Below, one piece after another: positions 51,617 through 60,800 of a stretch of 64,000 bases of DNA. This DNA comes from Pseudomonadota bacterium. Its GTDB lineage: Bacteria; Pseudomonadota; Alphaproteobacteria; Rhizobiales; Pleomorphomonadaceae. The notes beneath the pieces were generated by a model that had not been told where the DNA came from, did no database searches, and saw only the letters and a list, made by a program, of their open reading frames with translations. Numbering within the stretch: position 1 is the stretch's first letter; every line of letters starts with the position of its first letter. The DNA is taken from NCBI GenBank assembly GCA_018262575.1, contig JAGSYU010000003.1, forward strand, positions 1 to 64,000, read 5' to 3'. A program made the position numbers and the translations under genes.

Positions 51617-52852
51617 TCAACTGGCGTCGGCGTTGGCCCGCTCGAAGGCGATCCGCGCCGAGGGGAAGGGGCCGAGCGACCGGTGGAGGACGCCCTGCAC
51701 GCGGCTGATGGCGACACCGTAGTTGGTGATCGGCACGCCCTGCCGCTCTGCCTGACGGATGCGAAGCAGCACCTGCTTGCGATTGACGGTGCAGGCGCCG
51801 CACTGAACGACGAGAGCATAGGGGCTGAGATCATCGGGGAAGGCGCGGCCGGCCATCGTCTCAAATTCGATATCGCCGCCGGCATACTGGCGGAACCAGC
51901 GGGGGATTTTCACCCGGCCGATATCGTCGGCCATGGAATGATGGGTGCAGGCCTCGGCGATCAGCACCTTGTCGCCGGGCTTCAATCGATCGATCCGCGC
52001 CGCACCTTCGGCGAGGCGGACAAGGTCGCCCTTGAAGCGGGCCATCAGGATCGAGAAGGTGGTGAGCGGCACGTCGTCCGGCGTGTCGGCCGCCGCCTTC
52101 AGCACGATCTGGCTGTCGCAGACCACGAGGTCGGGCTTTCTGCCAAGCGACTTCAGCGTTGACGCCAGTTCGCGCTCCTTGACCACCGTGCAACTGGCGT
52201 CGGCGTCGAGAATGTCGCGGATGGCCATCACCTGCGGCAGGATCAACCGTCCCTTGGGGGCGGAGAGATCGATCGGCACCACCAGCACCACGTGGCCGCC
52301 GGCCGGCACCAGATCGGCGAGGAGATGCGGCACCTCGAAGGAGCTTTCCGGCGCCGCCTCCAGGATGAGTTCGCGCACGCGGGCGGCGTCCGCCTTTATC
52401 GCCGTCGAGATCGAGGCGAAGGGAACATCGCGAGCCCTGACCGCCGCCAGCGCCTCGGCCGGCGGGGCGGCAAGATCGGCCTTGGTGAAGACGACGCAAT
52501 AGGGCGTCTCGCGGTCGGCGAGCGCATCCATCAGCTTCACTTCGTCGTCGCCGATCGGCCCCTCGGTAACGATGATGCCGAGGTCGGTATGGTCGAGCGC
52601 CTTGAGAGTCTTCTCGACGCGCATCCCGCCGAGATCGCCGACGTCGTCAATGCCGGCGGTGTCGACGAACAGGACCGGCCCGATCGGCAGCAGCTCCATC
52701 GCCTTCTCGACCGGGTCGGTCGTGGTGCCGGCGACGTCGGAAACGATCGATACGTCCTGCCCGAGCAACAGGTTGACCAACGACGACTTGCCAACGTTGC
52801 GGCGGCCATAGACGCCGATGTGCAGGCGAAGACCTTTTGGCGTGGCAAGCAT
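51617..52852 (-). CDS. hydF: [FeFe]-hydrogenase H-cluster maturation GTPase HydF
   Basis: HIGVYGRRNVGKSSLVNLLLGQDVSIVSDVAGTTTDPVEKAMELLPIGPVLFVDTAGIDD; C-terminal EACTHH...QCGAC cluster-binding region. Confidence 0.95.
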   Translation of the reverse strand: MLATPKGLRLHIGVYGRRNVGKSSLVNLLLGQDVSIVSDVAGTTTDPVEKAMELLPIGPVLFVDTAGIDDVGDLGGMRVEKTLKALDHTDLGIIVTEGPIGDDEVKLMDALADRETPYCVVFTKADLAAPPAEALAAVRARDVPFASISTAIKADAARVRELILEAAPESSFEVPHLLADLVPAGGHVVLVVPIDLSAPKGRLILPQVMAIRDILDADASCTVVKERELASTLKSLGRKPDLVVCDSQIVLKAAADTPDDVPLTTFSILMARFKGDLVRLAEGAARIDRLKPGDKVLIAEACTHHSMADDIGRVKIPRWFRQYAGGDIEFETMAGRAFPDDLSPYALVVQCGACTVNRKQVLLRIRQAERQGVPITNYGVAISRVQGVLHRSLGPFPSARIAFERANADAS

Positions 52853-52866
52853 GGTCTGGTCCTTGT

Positions 52867-54258
52867 CTATTTCGTACCGAGGGCTGTCATGGCATTGGCG
52901 GAGAGCAGGCGATCGAGCTCGGCGGGCTCGATCAGCTTGCGGTCGAGGACGATCTCGATCACCGATCGACCACTGTCGCGCGCCGCCGTCGCCACCTCGG
53001 TCGCCGTCTCATAGCCGAGACGCGGCAGCAACGCCGTAACGACGGCACGGCTCTCGCCGACCTGTCGACGGCAGGCCGCCTCATCGACGGACAGGCCCTC
53101 GACGCAGCGCGTCCGGAAGATGGTCGCGGCGGCCTCGAGCAGGCTGATACTGTCGAGCAGGGCGTCGGCCAGCAGCGGCAGGAAGGCGTTGAGCTCGAGT
53201 TGGCCGTTTTGCGCGGCGAGCGTCACCATCTGGTCGTTGCCCATCACCCGCATTGCCGCCTGCCCCACCGCCTCCGGGATCACCGGATTGACCTTGCCGG
53301 GCATGATCGACGAGCCGGCCTGCACAGCCGGTAGCCGGATTTCGCCGAAGCCGGCCTGCGGGCCTGACGACAGCAGGCGAAGATCAGAGGAAATCTTGAA
53401 CAGGTTGACGGCGTTGGCTTTCAGAATGCCCGACACCTCGACGAAGGCATCGGCGTTCTGGGTGGCATCGACGAGGTTGTCGGCCCGGGCAAGGCCGAGG
53501 CCGGTCACCTCGCGCAACACCTCGGTGACCATGAAGACATAGTCGCGCGGCGCGGCGATGGCGGTGCCGACGGCGGTGCCGCCGAGGTTGACGACGCGCA
53601 ACCGCTCCTCGCACTTGAAGACGCGCCAGCGGTCGCGCGACAACGCTTCGGCCCAGGCCGAAAACACCGCGCCGTAGGCGATCGGACAGGCGTCCTGCAA
53701 CTCGGTGCGGGCGATCTTGACGACGCCGGACCACGTCCGCTCCTTCTCCTGGAAGGCGACCTGCAGGTCGGCAATGGCCTTTTCCAAGCGGTGCAGCAGG
53801 CGAATGGCGGCGATCTTCAGCGCCGTAGGAAACGTGTCGTTGGTCGACTGGTTGAGGTTGACCTGATCGTTGGGATGAACGCGGGCATGCTGACCACGCC
53901 GGCCGCCGAGCAGTTCCTCGGCGCGGTTGGCGATCACCTCGTTGACGTTCATGTTGAGCGACGTGCCGGCACCGCCTTGCAGCGCATCGACGTCGATCTC
54001 GGATAACAGCGTGCCGTCCTCGATCTCGCGGGCGGCGCGCAGGATCGCCTCCGCCACCTCGTCGGTGAGAAAACCGAGACGATGATTGGTGCGGGCGGCA
54101 GCGATCTTCACCGCCGCGTAGGCGCGGACGAGTTCGGGATGCACCGGCCGGCCGGCGAGCGGAAAGTTTTCGCGCGCCCGCGCCGTGTGGATGCCCGACA
54201 GGGCGTCCGCCGGGATGTCACGCTCGCCGATCAGGTCGGTCTCGCGCCGCGTCGCCAT
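52867..54258 (-). CDS. aspA: Aspartate ammonia-lyase-like protein
   Basis: GGAGTSLNMNVNEVIANRAEELLGG, VHPNDQVNLNQSTNDTFPTALKIA, GSSIMPGKVNPVIPEAVGQ; embedded between hydF and hydG. Confidence 0.93.
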   Translation of the reverse strand: MATRRETDLIGERDIPADALSGIHTARARENFPLAGRPVHPELVRAYAAVKIAAARTNHRLGFLTDEVAEAILRAAREIEDGTLLSEIDVDALQGGAGTSLNMNVNEVIANRAEELLGGRRGQHARVHPNDQVNLNQSTNDTFPTALKIAAIRLLHRLEKAIADLQVAFQEKERTWSGVVKIARTELQDACPIAYGAVFSAWAEALSRDRWRVFKCEERLRVVNLGGTAVGTAIAAPRDYVFMVTEVLREVTGLGLARADNLVDATQNADAFVEVSGILKANAVNLFKISSDLRLLSSGPQAGFGEIRLPAVQAGSSIMPGKVNPVIPEAVGQAAMRVMGNDQMVTLAAQNGQLELNAFLPLLADALLDSISLLEAAATIFRTRCVEGLSVDEAACRRQVGESRAVVTALLPRLGYETATEVATAARDSGRSVIEIVLDRKLIEPAELDRLLSANAMTALGTK

Positions 54259-54281
54259 CCTTTACCTCCGGCGACACCGCG

Positions 54282-55682
54282 TCAGCGGTAAACGTCGCGC
54301 TTGCCCTCACGCACCTTGCGCATCATCGTCTCGGAATAGCGGGCGATCTTCGGTTCCATGGTGGCGACCTCGGCGGCCACCGCCTTCTCGCCGGCCGCGC
54401 AGGTGTCCTCGGAACCGTAGTCGATCATGTATTCCATAAACGACGACAAGGCATTCGGCCCGCACATTTCGCGGATAAGGCCTGGCTTTGCAAGGTCCAT
54501 GAAGTCGGCACCGGTACGGCCCATGCGATAGCAGGCGGTGCAGAAGGACGGCACGCAGCCGCTGGCGGCGATGTCGCGCACCACTTCGTCGAGCGGGCGG
54601 TGGTCGCCGCGGGTGAACTGGGCGGCCTGCTCCTCGACCGGCGTGGCGTAGCCACCGGGATTGGTACGGCTACCGCCGGAGATCTGCGACACGCCGAGCC
54701 GGAAGGCATCGCGGCGCATTTCCGGGTTCTCGCGCGTCGACAGGATGATGCCGGTGTACGGCACGGCGAGGCGCAGGATGGCAATGATCTTCTTGAAATC
54801 GGTATCGGACACGGCATGGGGCGGCGCCATCGACACGTCGGAGCCGAAGGCCGGCTCCATGCGCGGCACCGAAAGGGTGTGCGGACCGACGCCAAAGGCG
54901 TCCTCCAGATGGGCGATGTGCTGCATGGTGGCCAGCACCTCGAAGCGCCAGTCGTGCAGCCCGAACAGCGGACCGATGCCGACGTCGTCGATACCGGCCG
55001 CCATGGCGCGGTCCATCACCGACACGCGCCAGTCGAAGTCGGCCTTGGCGCCCGACGGATGCATCGCCTCGTAGACCTTGCGGTTGTAGGTCTCCTGGAA
55101 CAGTTGGTAGGTGCCGATGCCGGTTTCCTTCAGGCGACGGAATTCATCGGTTTCCAGCGGGGCGACGTTGACGTTGATGCGGCGGATCTCGCCGCGGCCG
55201 CGCTTGACCGAATAGATGCGCTCGATGGCATCGACGAGATACTGGAAGCCGGTCTTGGGGAAGGCTTCGCCGCCGATCAGCAGCAGGCGCTTGTGGCCCT
55301 GGTCGATCAGCGCAGCCGTCTCCGCCTCGATCTCCTCCATGGTCAGGATCTTGCGATCGAGTTCCGTGTTGGACCGGCGGAAGGCGCAGTAGACGCATTC
55401 GTTGAGGCAAATGTTGGAGAAATAGAGCGGCGCGAACAGGACGATGCGCGGGCCGTAGATTTCCGTCTTCACCTTCTCGGCGGTGTGGAACAACTCGGCC
55501 ATCAGGTCGGGATCGGTGACGGCGCAGAGAACGGCAACGTCGTCTTCCGACAGGCCGCCGAGCGTCGCCGCCTTGTCGAGGATCTCGCGCACCCGCAACC
55601 GGTCGGCGCCAGCGGTGGTGGCGGCGATCTCCGCCTCGATGCGGGTTTCGTCGAGCCAGGTGATCCGTTCGGTCTTCGTCAT
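54282..55682 (-). CDS. hydG: [FeFe]-hydrogenase H-cluster radical SAM maturase HydG
   Basis: FSNICLNECVYCAFRRSNTELDRKILTMEEIEAE (CX3CX2C) and C-terminal CTACYRMGRTGADFMDLAKPGLIREMC (CX2CX22C). Confidence 0.96.
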   Translation of the reverse strand: MTKTERITWLDETRIEAEIAATTAGADRLRVREILDKAATLGGLSEDDVAVLCAVTDPDLMAELFHTAEKVKTEIYGPRIVLFAPLYFSNICLNECVYCAFRRSNTELDRKILTMEEIEAETAALIDQGHKRLLLIGGEAFPKTGFQYLVDAIERIYSVKRGRGEIRRINVNVAPLETDEFRRLKETGIGTYQLFQETYNRKVYEAMHPSGAKADFDWRVSVMDRAMAAGIDDVGIGPLFGLHDWRFEVLATMQHIAHLEDAFGVGPHTLSVPRMEPAFGSDVSMAPPHAVSDTDFKKIIAILRLAVPYTGIILSTRENPEMRRDAFRLGVSQISGGSRTNPGGYATPVEEQAAQFTRGDHRPLDEVVRDIAASGCVPSFCTACYRMGRTGADFMDLAKPGLIREMCGPNALSSFMEYMIDYGSEDTCAAGEKAVAAEVATMEPKIARYSETMMRKVREGKRDVYR

Positions 55683-55757
55683 CGTCTCAGCCTTTCACCG
55701 GCCCGTCCGCCGGAGCTTGTCCGCAAGTGACACTGCCCGAACTCGATCAACAACGAT

Positions 55758-55771
55758 TTGCGCGAGATCAA
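55758..55771. promoter_or_regulatory. Candidate FNR/FixK-type box upstream of hydG
   Basis: TTGCGCGAGATCAA fits TTG(A/C)-N6-(T/G)CAA, 76 bp before the hydG start. Confidence 0.45.
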
Positions 55772-55925
55772 TCCTAACTCGGTTAAACTGGACCTGCGGA
55801 GTAATAAAAGCGGGGAAGTCATGTCCGGGTAGCTTCGACCCCAACGGTCTCACGGTTTGTGGTCCGGCGTTTCCTGTCAGTGCAAAAGCGGATAGGGTTT
55901 AGGTGATTCAGCGAGGATTGTTCGA

Positions 55926-56471
55926 ATGAACGAAAGGGACAACGAAGCCTTGTCCGGCAGCGCGGCGCGCCGGGAGAATGGCCTCCGCGACCGGGGCCGC
56001 CTCCGGGACGTGTCCCGTTCGCTGCCGATCGCCCTTTTGAGGACACGGGAAGCGGTGATGCGGCAGTTCCGACCGGTGCTCAGGTCGGTTGACCTTACCG
56101 AGCAGCAGTGGCGGGTGCTGCGGGCGCTCGATTCGGTGCCGGAAATCGACGCGACAGGCCTTGCGATGGCGACCTTCCTGTTGCCTCCGTCGCTGTCGCG
56201 CATCCTCCGCGATCTCGAGGGGCGGCAACTGATCAGCCGGCGTCCCGATCCCGCCGACCTCCGGGCCTGGCTAATCTCGCTGACACCCGAAGGACGGAAA
56301 ACCATCGACGCGGCGGGAGTCTGGGCCGAGACTGTCTATGCGGCGATGACGGCCCGGATCGGCCAGGAACGCCTCGACACGCTGATGCAGCTCTTGCGAG
56401 ATATCGAGCAGGACCTTGATGTGCCGCTCACCGGCCACGGCGGCGTGGCGTCTGACCCACGCGCCGAGTAA
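55926..56471 (+). CDS. MarR-family regulator, HpaR-like
   Basis: LRSVDLTEQQWRVLRALDSVPEIDATGLAMATFLLPPSLSRILRDLEGRQLISRRPDPADLR. Confidence 0.85.
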   Translation: MNERDNEALSGSAARRENGLRDRGRLRDVSRSLPIALLRTREAVMRQFRPVLRSVDLTEQQWRVLRALDSVPEIDATGLAMATFLLPPSLSRILRDLEGRQLISRRPDPADLRAWLISLTPEGRKTIDAAGVWAETVYAAMTARIGQERLDTLMQLLRDIEQDLDVPLTGHGGVASDPRAE

Positions 56472-56483
56472 TCAGGAGGAGAC

Positions 56484-57071
56484 ATGTTGAAGACAGGATT
56501 TACCGGCGGGGCTTGGCTGAACGAGCCCTCCCGCTGGAGCATCGACGGCGATCAACTGACGCTGACCACCGAGGCCGAGACCGACTTCTGGCGCGAAACC
56601 TATTATGCCTTCGTTCACGACAACGGCCACGCCTACACGCTGCCGGCCGACGACGGCTTCACCGCCATGGTGCGCGTCCGCGCCGACTATACGGCCAACT
56701 TCGACCAGGCCGGCCTCATGCTTTACCTCGACGAGCGGCACTGGCTGAAATGTGGCGTCGAGCTGACCGACGGCGACCGCTTTCTGTCGGTGGTGGTAAC
56801 CAATGGTCGCTCCGACTGGTCGGTCTGCCAGCCGTTCCGCGAACTCGACGATTTCCGGCTGCGCCTGACGGTGAAAGATGGCTCGGTGCTGGTCCATGCC
56901 TCTCGCGACGGCGCCGTCTGGTCGATGCTGCGGGTTGCCGCCTTTGCGCCGGCGCCGCGCTATCGCGTCGGGCCGATGGCCTGCTCGCCGTCGCGGGCCG
57001 GTCTTGATGTGACATTCTCCGACTTTTCAATCGGCCCAGCCTCCACCGAGCCGCTGCACGCTGACGCCTGA
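56484..57071 (+). CDS. DUF1349 domain-containing protein
   Basis: DQAGLMLYLDERHWLKCGVELTDGDRFLSVVVTNGRSDWSV typical DUF1349 (concanavalin-like fold). Confidence 0.85.
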   Translation: MLKTGFTGGAWLNEPSRWSIDGDQLTLTTEAETDFWRETYYAFVHDNGHAYTLPADDGFTAMVRVRADYTANFDQAGLMLYLDERHWLKCGVELTDGDRFLSVVVTNGRSDWSVCQPFRELDDFRLRLTVKDGSVLVHASRDGAVWSMLRVAAFAPAPRYRVGPMACSPSRAGLDVTFSDFSIGPASTEPLHADA

Positions 57072-57088
57072 CATATCGGAGGTTTTCC

Positions 57089-57892
57089 ATGTTTGCTGCA
57101 CCTGCCATCCAGTTGGCCGGCGTCGGAAAGTTGTTTTCGGCCGAGGCGGGCGGAAGCGTGACGGCATTGAGTGGCGTCGATCTCAAAGTGGCGACCGGCG
57201 AGTTCGTGGCGCTGATCGGCCCGTCCGGCTGCGGCAAGAGCACCATCCTGAGGCTGGTCGCCGGTCTTGACCGGCCGAGCGACGGGTCGGTGACCGTCCA
57301 TGGCGGCGATCCGGAGGCGCTCAGCCGGGCCCATAAGCTGGGATTCGCCTTCCAGGACGCGGCGCTGCTGCCGTGGCTCGATGTCCGCAACAACATCGCC
57401 ATGCCCTTCCGCCTTGCCGGCGTCGACCAGAACATGGATCGCGTGGCGGCGCTGATCGACCTCGTCGGTCTTGCCGGCTTCGAGCGGGCCCGGCCGGACG
57501 AGTTGTCCGGCGGCATGCGCCAGCGGGTCGCCATCGCCCGGGCGCTGGTGCTCGAACCGGAGGTGCTGCTGCTCGACGAGCCGTTCGGCGCGCTCGACGC
57601 GGTGACTCGGCGGCAGATGAACCTTGAGCTGCAGCGTATCTGGAGCGCCGCGGGGACGACGACGCTGCTGGTCACCCATGCGGTCGATGAGGCGCTGTTT
57701 CTCGCCGACCGTGTGTTGGTGATGAGCCCGCGTCCCGGCCACATCGTCGAGGCGGTGACGGTGCCCTTCGGCCGGCCACGCGGGCCGGCGCTGCTGCGCG
57801 AGGCTGCCTTCCATGCGCTAGAGGACCGGCTGACCGAGGCGCTGATTCCGGATGTCACAGATCAACCGGAACGCATCCAGCCTATTGCGTAG
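57089..57892 (+). CDS. ABC transporter ATP-binding protein (nitrate/taurine/SsuB type)
   Basis: [82 protein letters not shown]. Confidence 0.92.
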   Translation: MFAAPAIQLAGVGKLFSAEAGGSVTALSGVDLKVATGEFVALIGPSGCGKSTILRLVAGLDRPSDGSVTVHGGDPEALSRAHKLGFAFQDAALLPWLDVRNNIAMPFRLAGVDQNMDRVAALIDLVGLAGFERARPDELSGGMRQRVAIARALVLEPEVLLLDEPFGALDAVTRRQMNLELQRIWSAAGTTTLLVTHAVDEALFLADRVLVMSPRPGHIVEAVTVPFGRPRGPALLREAAFHALEDRLTEALIPDVTDQPERIQPIA

Positions 57893-57932
57893 CCGCTTCT
57901 GAGACGCTAGGTAAACTCCCACGTTTCGGTCG

Positions 57933-58009
57933 CGGGGCATAGCGCAGCCTGGTAGCGCACCTGCTTTGGGAGCAGGGGGTCGCAAGTTCGAATCTTGCTG
58001 CCCCGACCA
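57933..58009 (+). tRNA. tRNA-Pro (TGG)
   Basis: Acceptor CGGGGCA/TGCCCCG, anticodon loop CTTTGGGAG, T-loop TTCGAAT, encoded CCA. Confidence 0.95.
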
Positions 58010-58080
58010 AACGTCGGCCCTCGATCGCGGCCCCGCCCGCGAATGGCGGGTCGGGACGGCGACAGAGGAGAAGGGCCATC

Positions 58081-58386
58081 ATGACGGCGCGAATCTACAA
58101 GCCTGCCAAGACTGCCATGCAGTCCGGACGTGGTCGTACCGAGCGCTGGCTGCTGGAATTCGAGCCCGAGACGCCCAAGAGGATCGAGCCTTTGATGGGC
58201 TACACCTCCTCCGCCGACATGCGCCAGCAGGTGCGTCTTTCCTTCGACACACGCGAGGAGGCGATCGCCTATGCGGTGCGTGAGGGCCTCGCCTATCAGG
58301 TGATGGAGCCCAAGGAGCGGACGCCGAAGAAGCTGTCCTATTCCGACAATTTCAAATACGCCAAGGCGGAAACCTGGACGCACTGA
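58081..58386 (+). CDS. ETC complex I subunit (NDUFS4-like)
   Basis: MTARIYKPAKTAMQSGRGRTERWLLEFEPETPKRIEPLMGYTSSADMRQQVRLSFDTREEAIAYA. Confidence 0.92.
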   Translation: MTARIYKPAKTAMQSGRGRTERWLLEFEPETPKRIEPLMGYTSSADMRQQVRLSFDTREEAIAYAVREGLAYQVMEPKERTPKKLSYSDNFKYAKAETWTH

Positions 58387-58432
58387 CGCGGCCATCCCTA
58401 GCCATTTCCAGCCGGCCGCCCACCGGCCCGAT

Positions 58433-58509
58433 GACTCCATAGCTCAGCTGGATAGAGCAGCCGCCTTCTAAGCGGCAGGTCGCAGGTTCGAGCCCTGCTG
58501 GAGTCGCCA
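58433..58509 (+). tRNA. tRNA-Arg (TCT)
   Basis: Acceptor GACTCCA/TGGAGTC, anticodon stem GCCGC/GCGGC with loop CTTCTAA, T-loop TTCGAGC, encoded CCA. Confidence 0.95.
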
Positions 58510-58622
58510 TTCTCAGCCCTATGCTCGTTTCAATGAGCCAGCGCTTCGCCAGTGCCGTTTTCCAGGTACTCTGTGAAATGGCGCCGGAATTGCTTGCCGA
58601 TAACGATTGCAGGAGTGGATCC

Positions 58623-58997
58623 ATGGACGTGACGCGTGTCGGACGGCGGCTTTTTCAGGTGGCGGGCGTCATGTCTCTCAGCGCAATCGCGGTGCTGTCC
58701 ATCCTGCCGGGGGCCGAGCGCCCGCACGTCTTCGGCTCGGGGAATGTCGAGCATTTCCTTGCCTATGCCGGCGCGGCCTTCTTCGCCTCGTCGCTGCCGG
58801 CGCTGCGCGGATGGCGGATCGTGCTGTGGCTATCGGCCGCCTCGCTGCTCTTTGAGGGGCTGCAGATGTTCATTCCCGGTCGCGGTCCCGGTCTCGACAA
58901 CTGGATCGCCTCGTCCGTTGGCGCCGCCACCGGCCTTGTCCTCGCCCGCGCCTTTGCCACCATCGCTCGCGCGACCGTGTCGATCGCCTCGCGCTGA
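58623..58997 (+). CDS. VanZ-like family membrane protein
   Basis: SILPGAERPHVFGSGNVEHFLAYAGAAFFASSLP...EGLQMFIPGRGPGLDNWIASSVGAATGL. Confidence 0.75.
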   Translation: MDVTRVGRRLFQVAGVMSLSAIAVLSILPGAERPHVFGSGNVEHFLAYAGAAFFASSLPALRGWRIVLWLSAASLLFEGLQMFIPGRGPGLDNWIASSVGAATGLVLARAFATIARATVSIASR

Positions 58998-59000
58998 GCC

Positions 59001-59777
59001 TCAGCCGGCCACCACCAGTTCCACGCCGGACTGCCGGAGCGCCGCTGCCAGCTTGTCCGGTGGCGCGGCGTCGGTGACCAGCGCGTCGACGTCCCGCCAC
59101 GGCGCATAGCGCGAGGGAAAAATGGCGTCGAACTTGGATTGGTCGGCCACCACCACGCATTTGGCCGCCCGCGCCACCATCGCCGTATAGACGGCACCGC
59201 ATTCGAGCAATGCTTCCGACGGACCGTCGGCGGCAAGGCCCGAGGCGCCGGTGATGGCATAGTCGGCGTAGAAATTGCTCAGGAAGGAGACGGTGTGCAC
59301 GCCAACGGTGGCGCCTTCGCTGGCGTGATAGTCGCCGGGCAGCATCAGTACCTTGATGGTCGGGTTGAAGGCCAGCACCGTCGCCACGCCGAAGGAATGG
59401 GTGATGACGGTGATGTTCTTCATCTCGACGGCGATGCGGCGGGCAACATGAACGGTGGTGGCGCCCGAGCCGATCATCAGCACGTGGCCGTCGCCGATCA
59501 CTTTCAGCGCGGCGCGCGCCATGCGCTGGCGCTCATCGACAAACAGCCGATGGCGCTCGGTGACCGACGGCTCGCTGGACAGCGGCCGGACGGCACCGCC
59601 ATAGGTGCGGTTCAACAGGCCCTGCGTCGTCAGTTCGTCGAGGTCGCGGCGGATGGTCTCGGTGGAGACGGCGAGCCGGCGAGCGAGTTCGGCGACGCGA
59701 AGCGACGGGCTCGAATCGAGTTCGGCCAGGATCTGCGTCTGCCGCGATGACTTGGTTCGCTTCATGCTACGCGCCAT
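59001..59777 (-). CDS. DeoR/GlpR-family transcriptional regulator
   Basis: RQTQILAELDSSPSLRVAELARRLAVSTETIRRDLDELTTQGLLNRTYGGAV. Confidence 0.94.
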   Translation of the reverse strand: MARSMKRTKSSRQTQILAELDSSPSLRVAELARRLAVSTETIRRDLDELTTQGLLNRTYGGAVRPLSSEPSVTERHRLFVDERQRMARAALKVIGDGHVLMIGSGATTVHVARRIAVEMKNITVITHSFGVATVLAFNPTIKVLMLPGDYHASEGATVGVHTVSFLSNFYADYAITGASGLAADGPSEALLECGAVYTAMVARAAKCVVVADQSKFDAIFPSRYAPWRDVDALVTDAAPPDKLAAALRQSGVELVVAG

Positions 59778-59978
59778 GTTTCCGTTTGGCGGTCCGGCTC
59801 CGCGCCGACTCGGCCATCCCCTTGATCAGTGAGGTTTTCAGGTCGGGGTGGGGGTGGTCAAGGTGCCTTTATTCCAGCCTCAGTTGCTGGCGACTTCCGG
59901 CCTTGGCCCTCGCGCTCCGCGCGGGTGCTGCTTGGCGCCGAACGCCGCCGACGCGGCGTTACGCGCGTGTCTTGCTGC

Positions 59979-60797
59979 TCAGCCCTCGCGCGCCCGGAGG
60001 TCGGCGCGCTTTTTGAGGAGAAGGCGGACGAGCCCCCCAGCGAGAAGAAGCGCCGCCGCGGTCAGCGTGCTCATGGTGCCGAGCGCCGGCACCATCGGCG
60101 TATAGCCGGCGACCATCTTGGAATAGAGCCATTTCGGGATCGTCGAGTCGGCACCCGCCGTGTAGAGCGACAGCGGAAAGTTGCCCCAGGACAGCAGGAA
60201 GGCAAACAGCGCGCCCGACCAGATGCCCGGCCAGAGGATCGGCAGCGTCACCGTGCGGAGCGTGAACAGACGCGAGGCGCCAAGGTCGCTCGCTGCCTCC
60301 TCCAGCACCGGATCGAAGCTGAACACCTGGATGGCGATGACCAGCGTCACCACCGGCACGATCCAGACGAGGTGGGCGACCACGGCCGTCTTCCAGCTGG
60401 GGCTGATGCCGAGCGCGTTGAACCACAGGAGCAGCGCGAGGCCGAGCACCGGTTGCGGGAAGAAGATCGGCAGCAGCAACAGGCGCTGGAAGGCGCGGCG
60501 CCCCTTCCAGGGATAGCGGGCGAAGGCCAGCGCGCCGAAGAAGGCGAACAGAACGCTGAGCACGGTGACGATCAGGGCGATCAGCACCGAGTTCTGCACG
60601 AGGACGTGGATTTCGAAGGAGTCCCAGGTCTTGCCCCACCATTCGCCGGAGAAGACCCTGATGGGAAAGGCGAAGTAGCGGCCCTTGGACAGACCGGCCA
60701 GCGCGCCGCAGGCGATCGGCAGGTAGATCGCCAGCACGACGAAGGCGGTCCAGGCGCGGATAAGGAAATGGGTGCGGGTACGGCCGACGGTCTGCAT
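59979..60797 (-). CDS. ABC transporter permease (spermidine/putrescine PotC-like)
   Basis: TM protein with EEAASDLGASRLFTLRTVTLPILWPGIWSGALFAFLLSWGNF EAA loop. Confidence 0.92.
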   Translation of the reverse strand: MQTVGRTRTHFLIRAWTAFVVLAIYLPIACGALAGLSKGRYFAFPIRVFSGEWWGKTWDSFEIHVLVQNSVLIALIVTVLSVLFAFFGALAFARYPWKGRRAFQRLLLLPIFFPQPVLGLALLLWFNALGISPSWKTAVVAHLVWIVPVVTLVIAIQVFSFDPVLEEAASDLGASRLFTLRTVTLPILWPGIWSGALFAFLLSWGNFPLSLYTAGADSTIPKWLYSKMVAGYTPMVPALGTMSTLTAAALLLAGGLVRLLLKKRADLRAREG

Positions 60798-60800
60798 GGA

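Noticed and set aside
54600-55730. 376-aa plus-strand ORF
   Set aside because: Antisense to hydG, no family resemblance
57933-58509. tRNA genes as integration sites for a genomic island
   Set aside because: No integrase, no visible direct repeat of tRNA 3' ends, flanking genes are core
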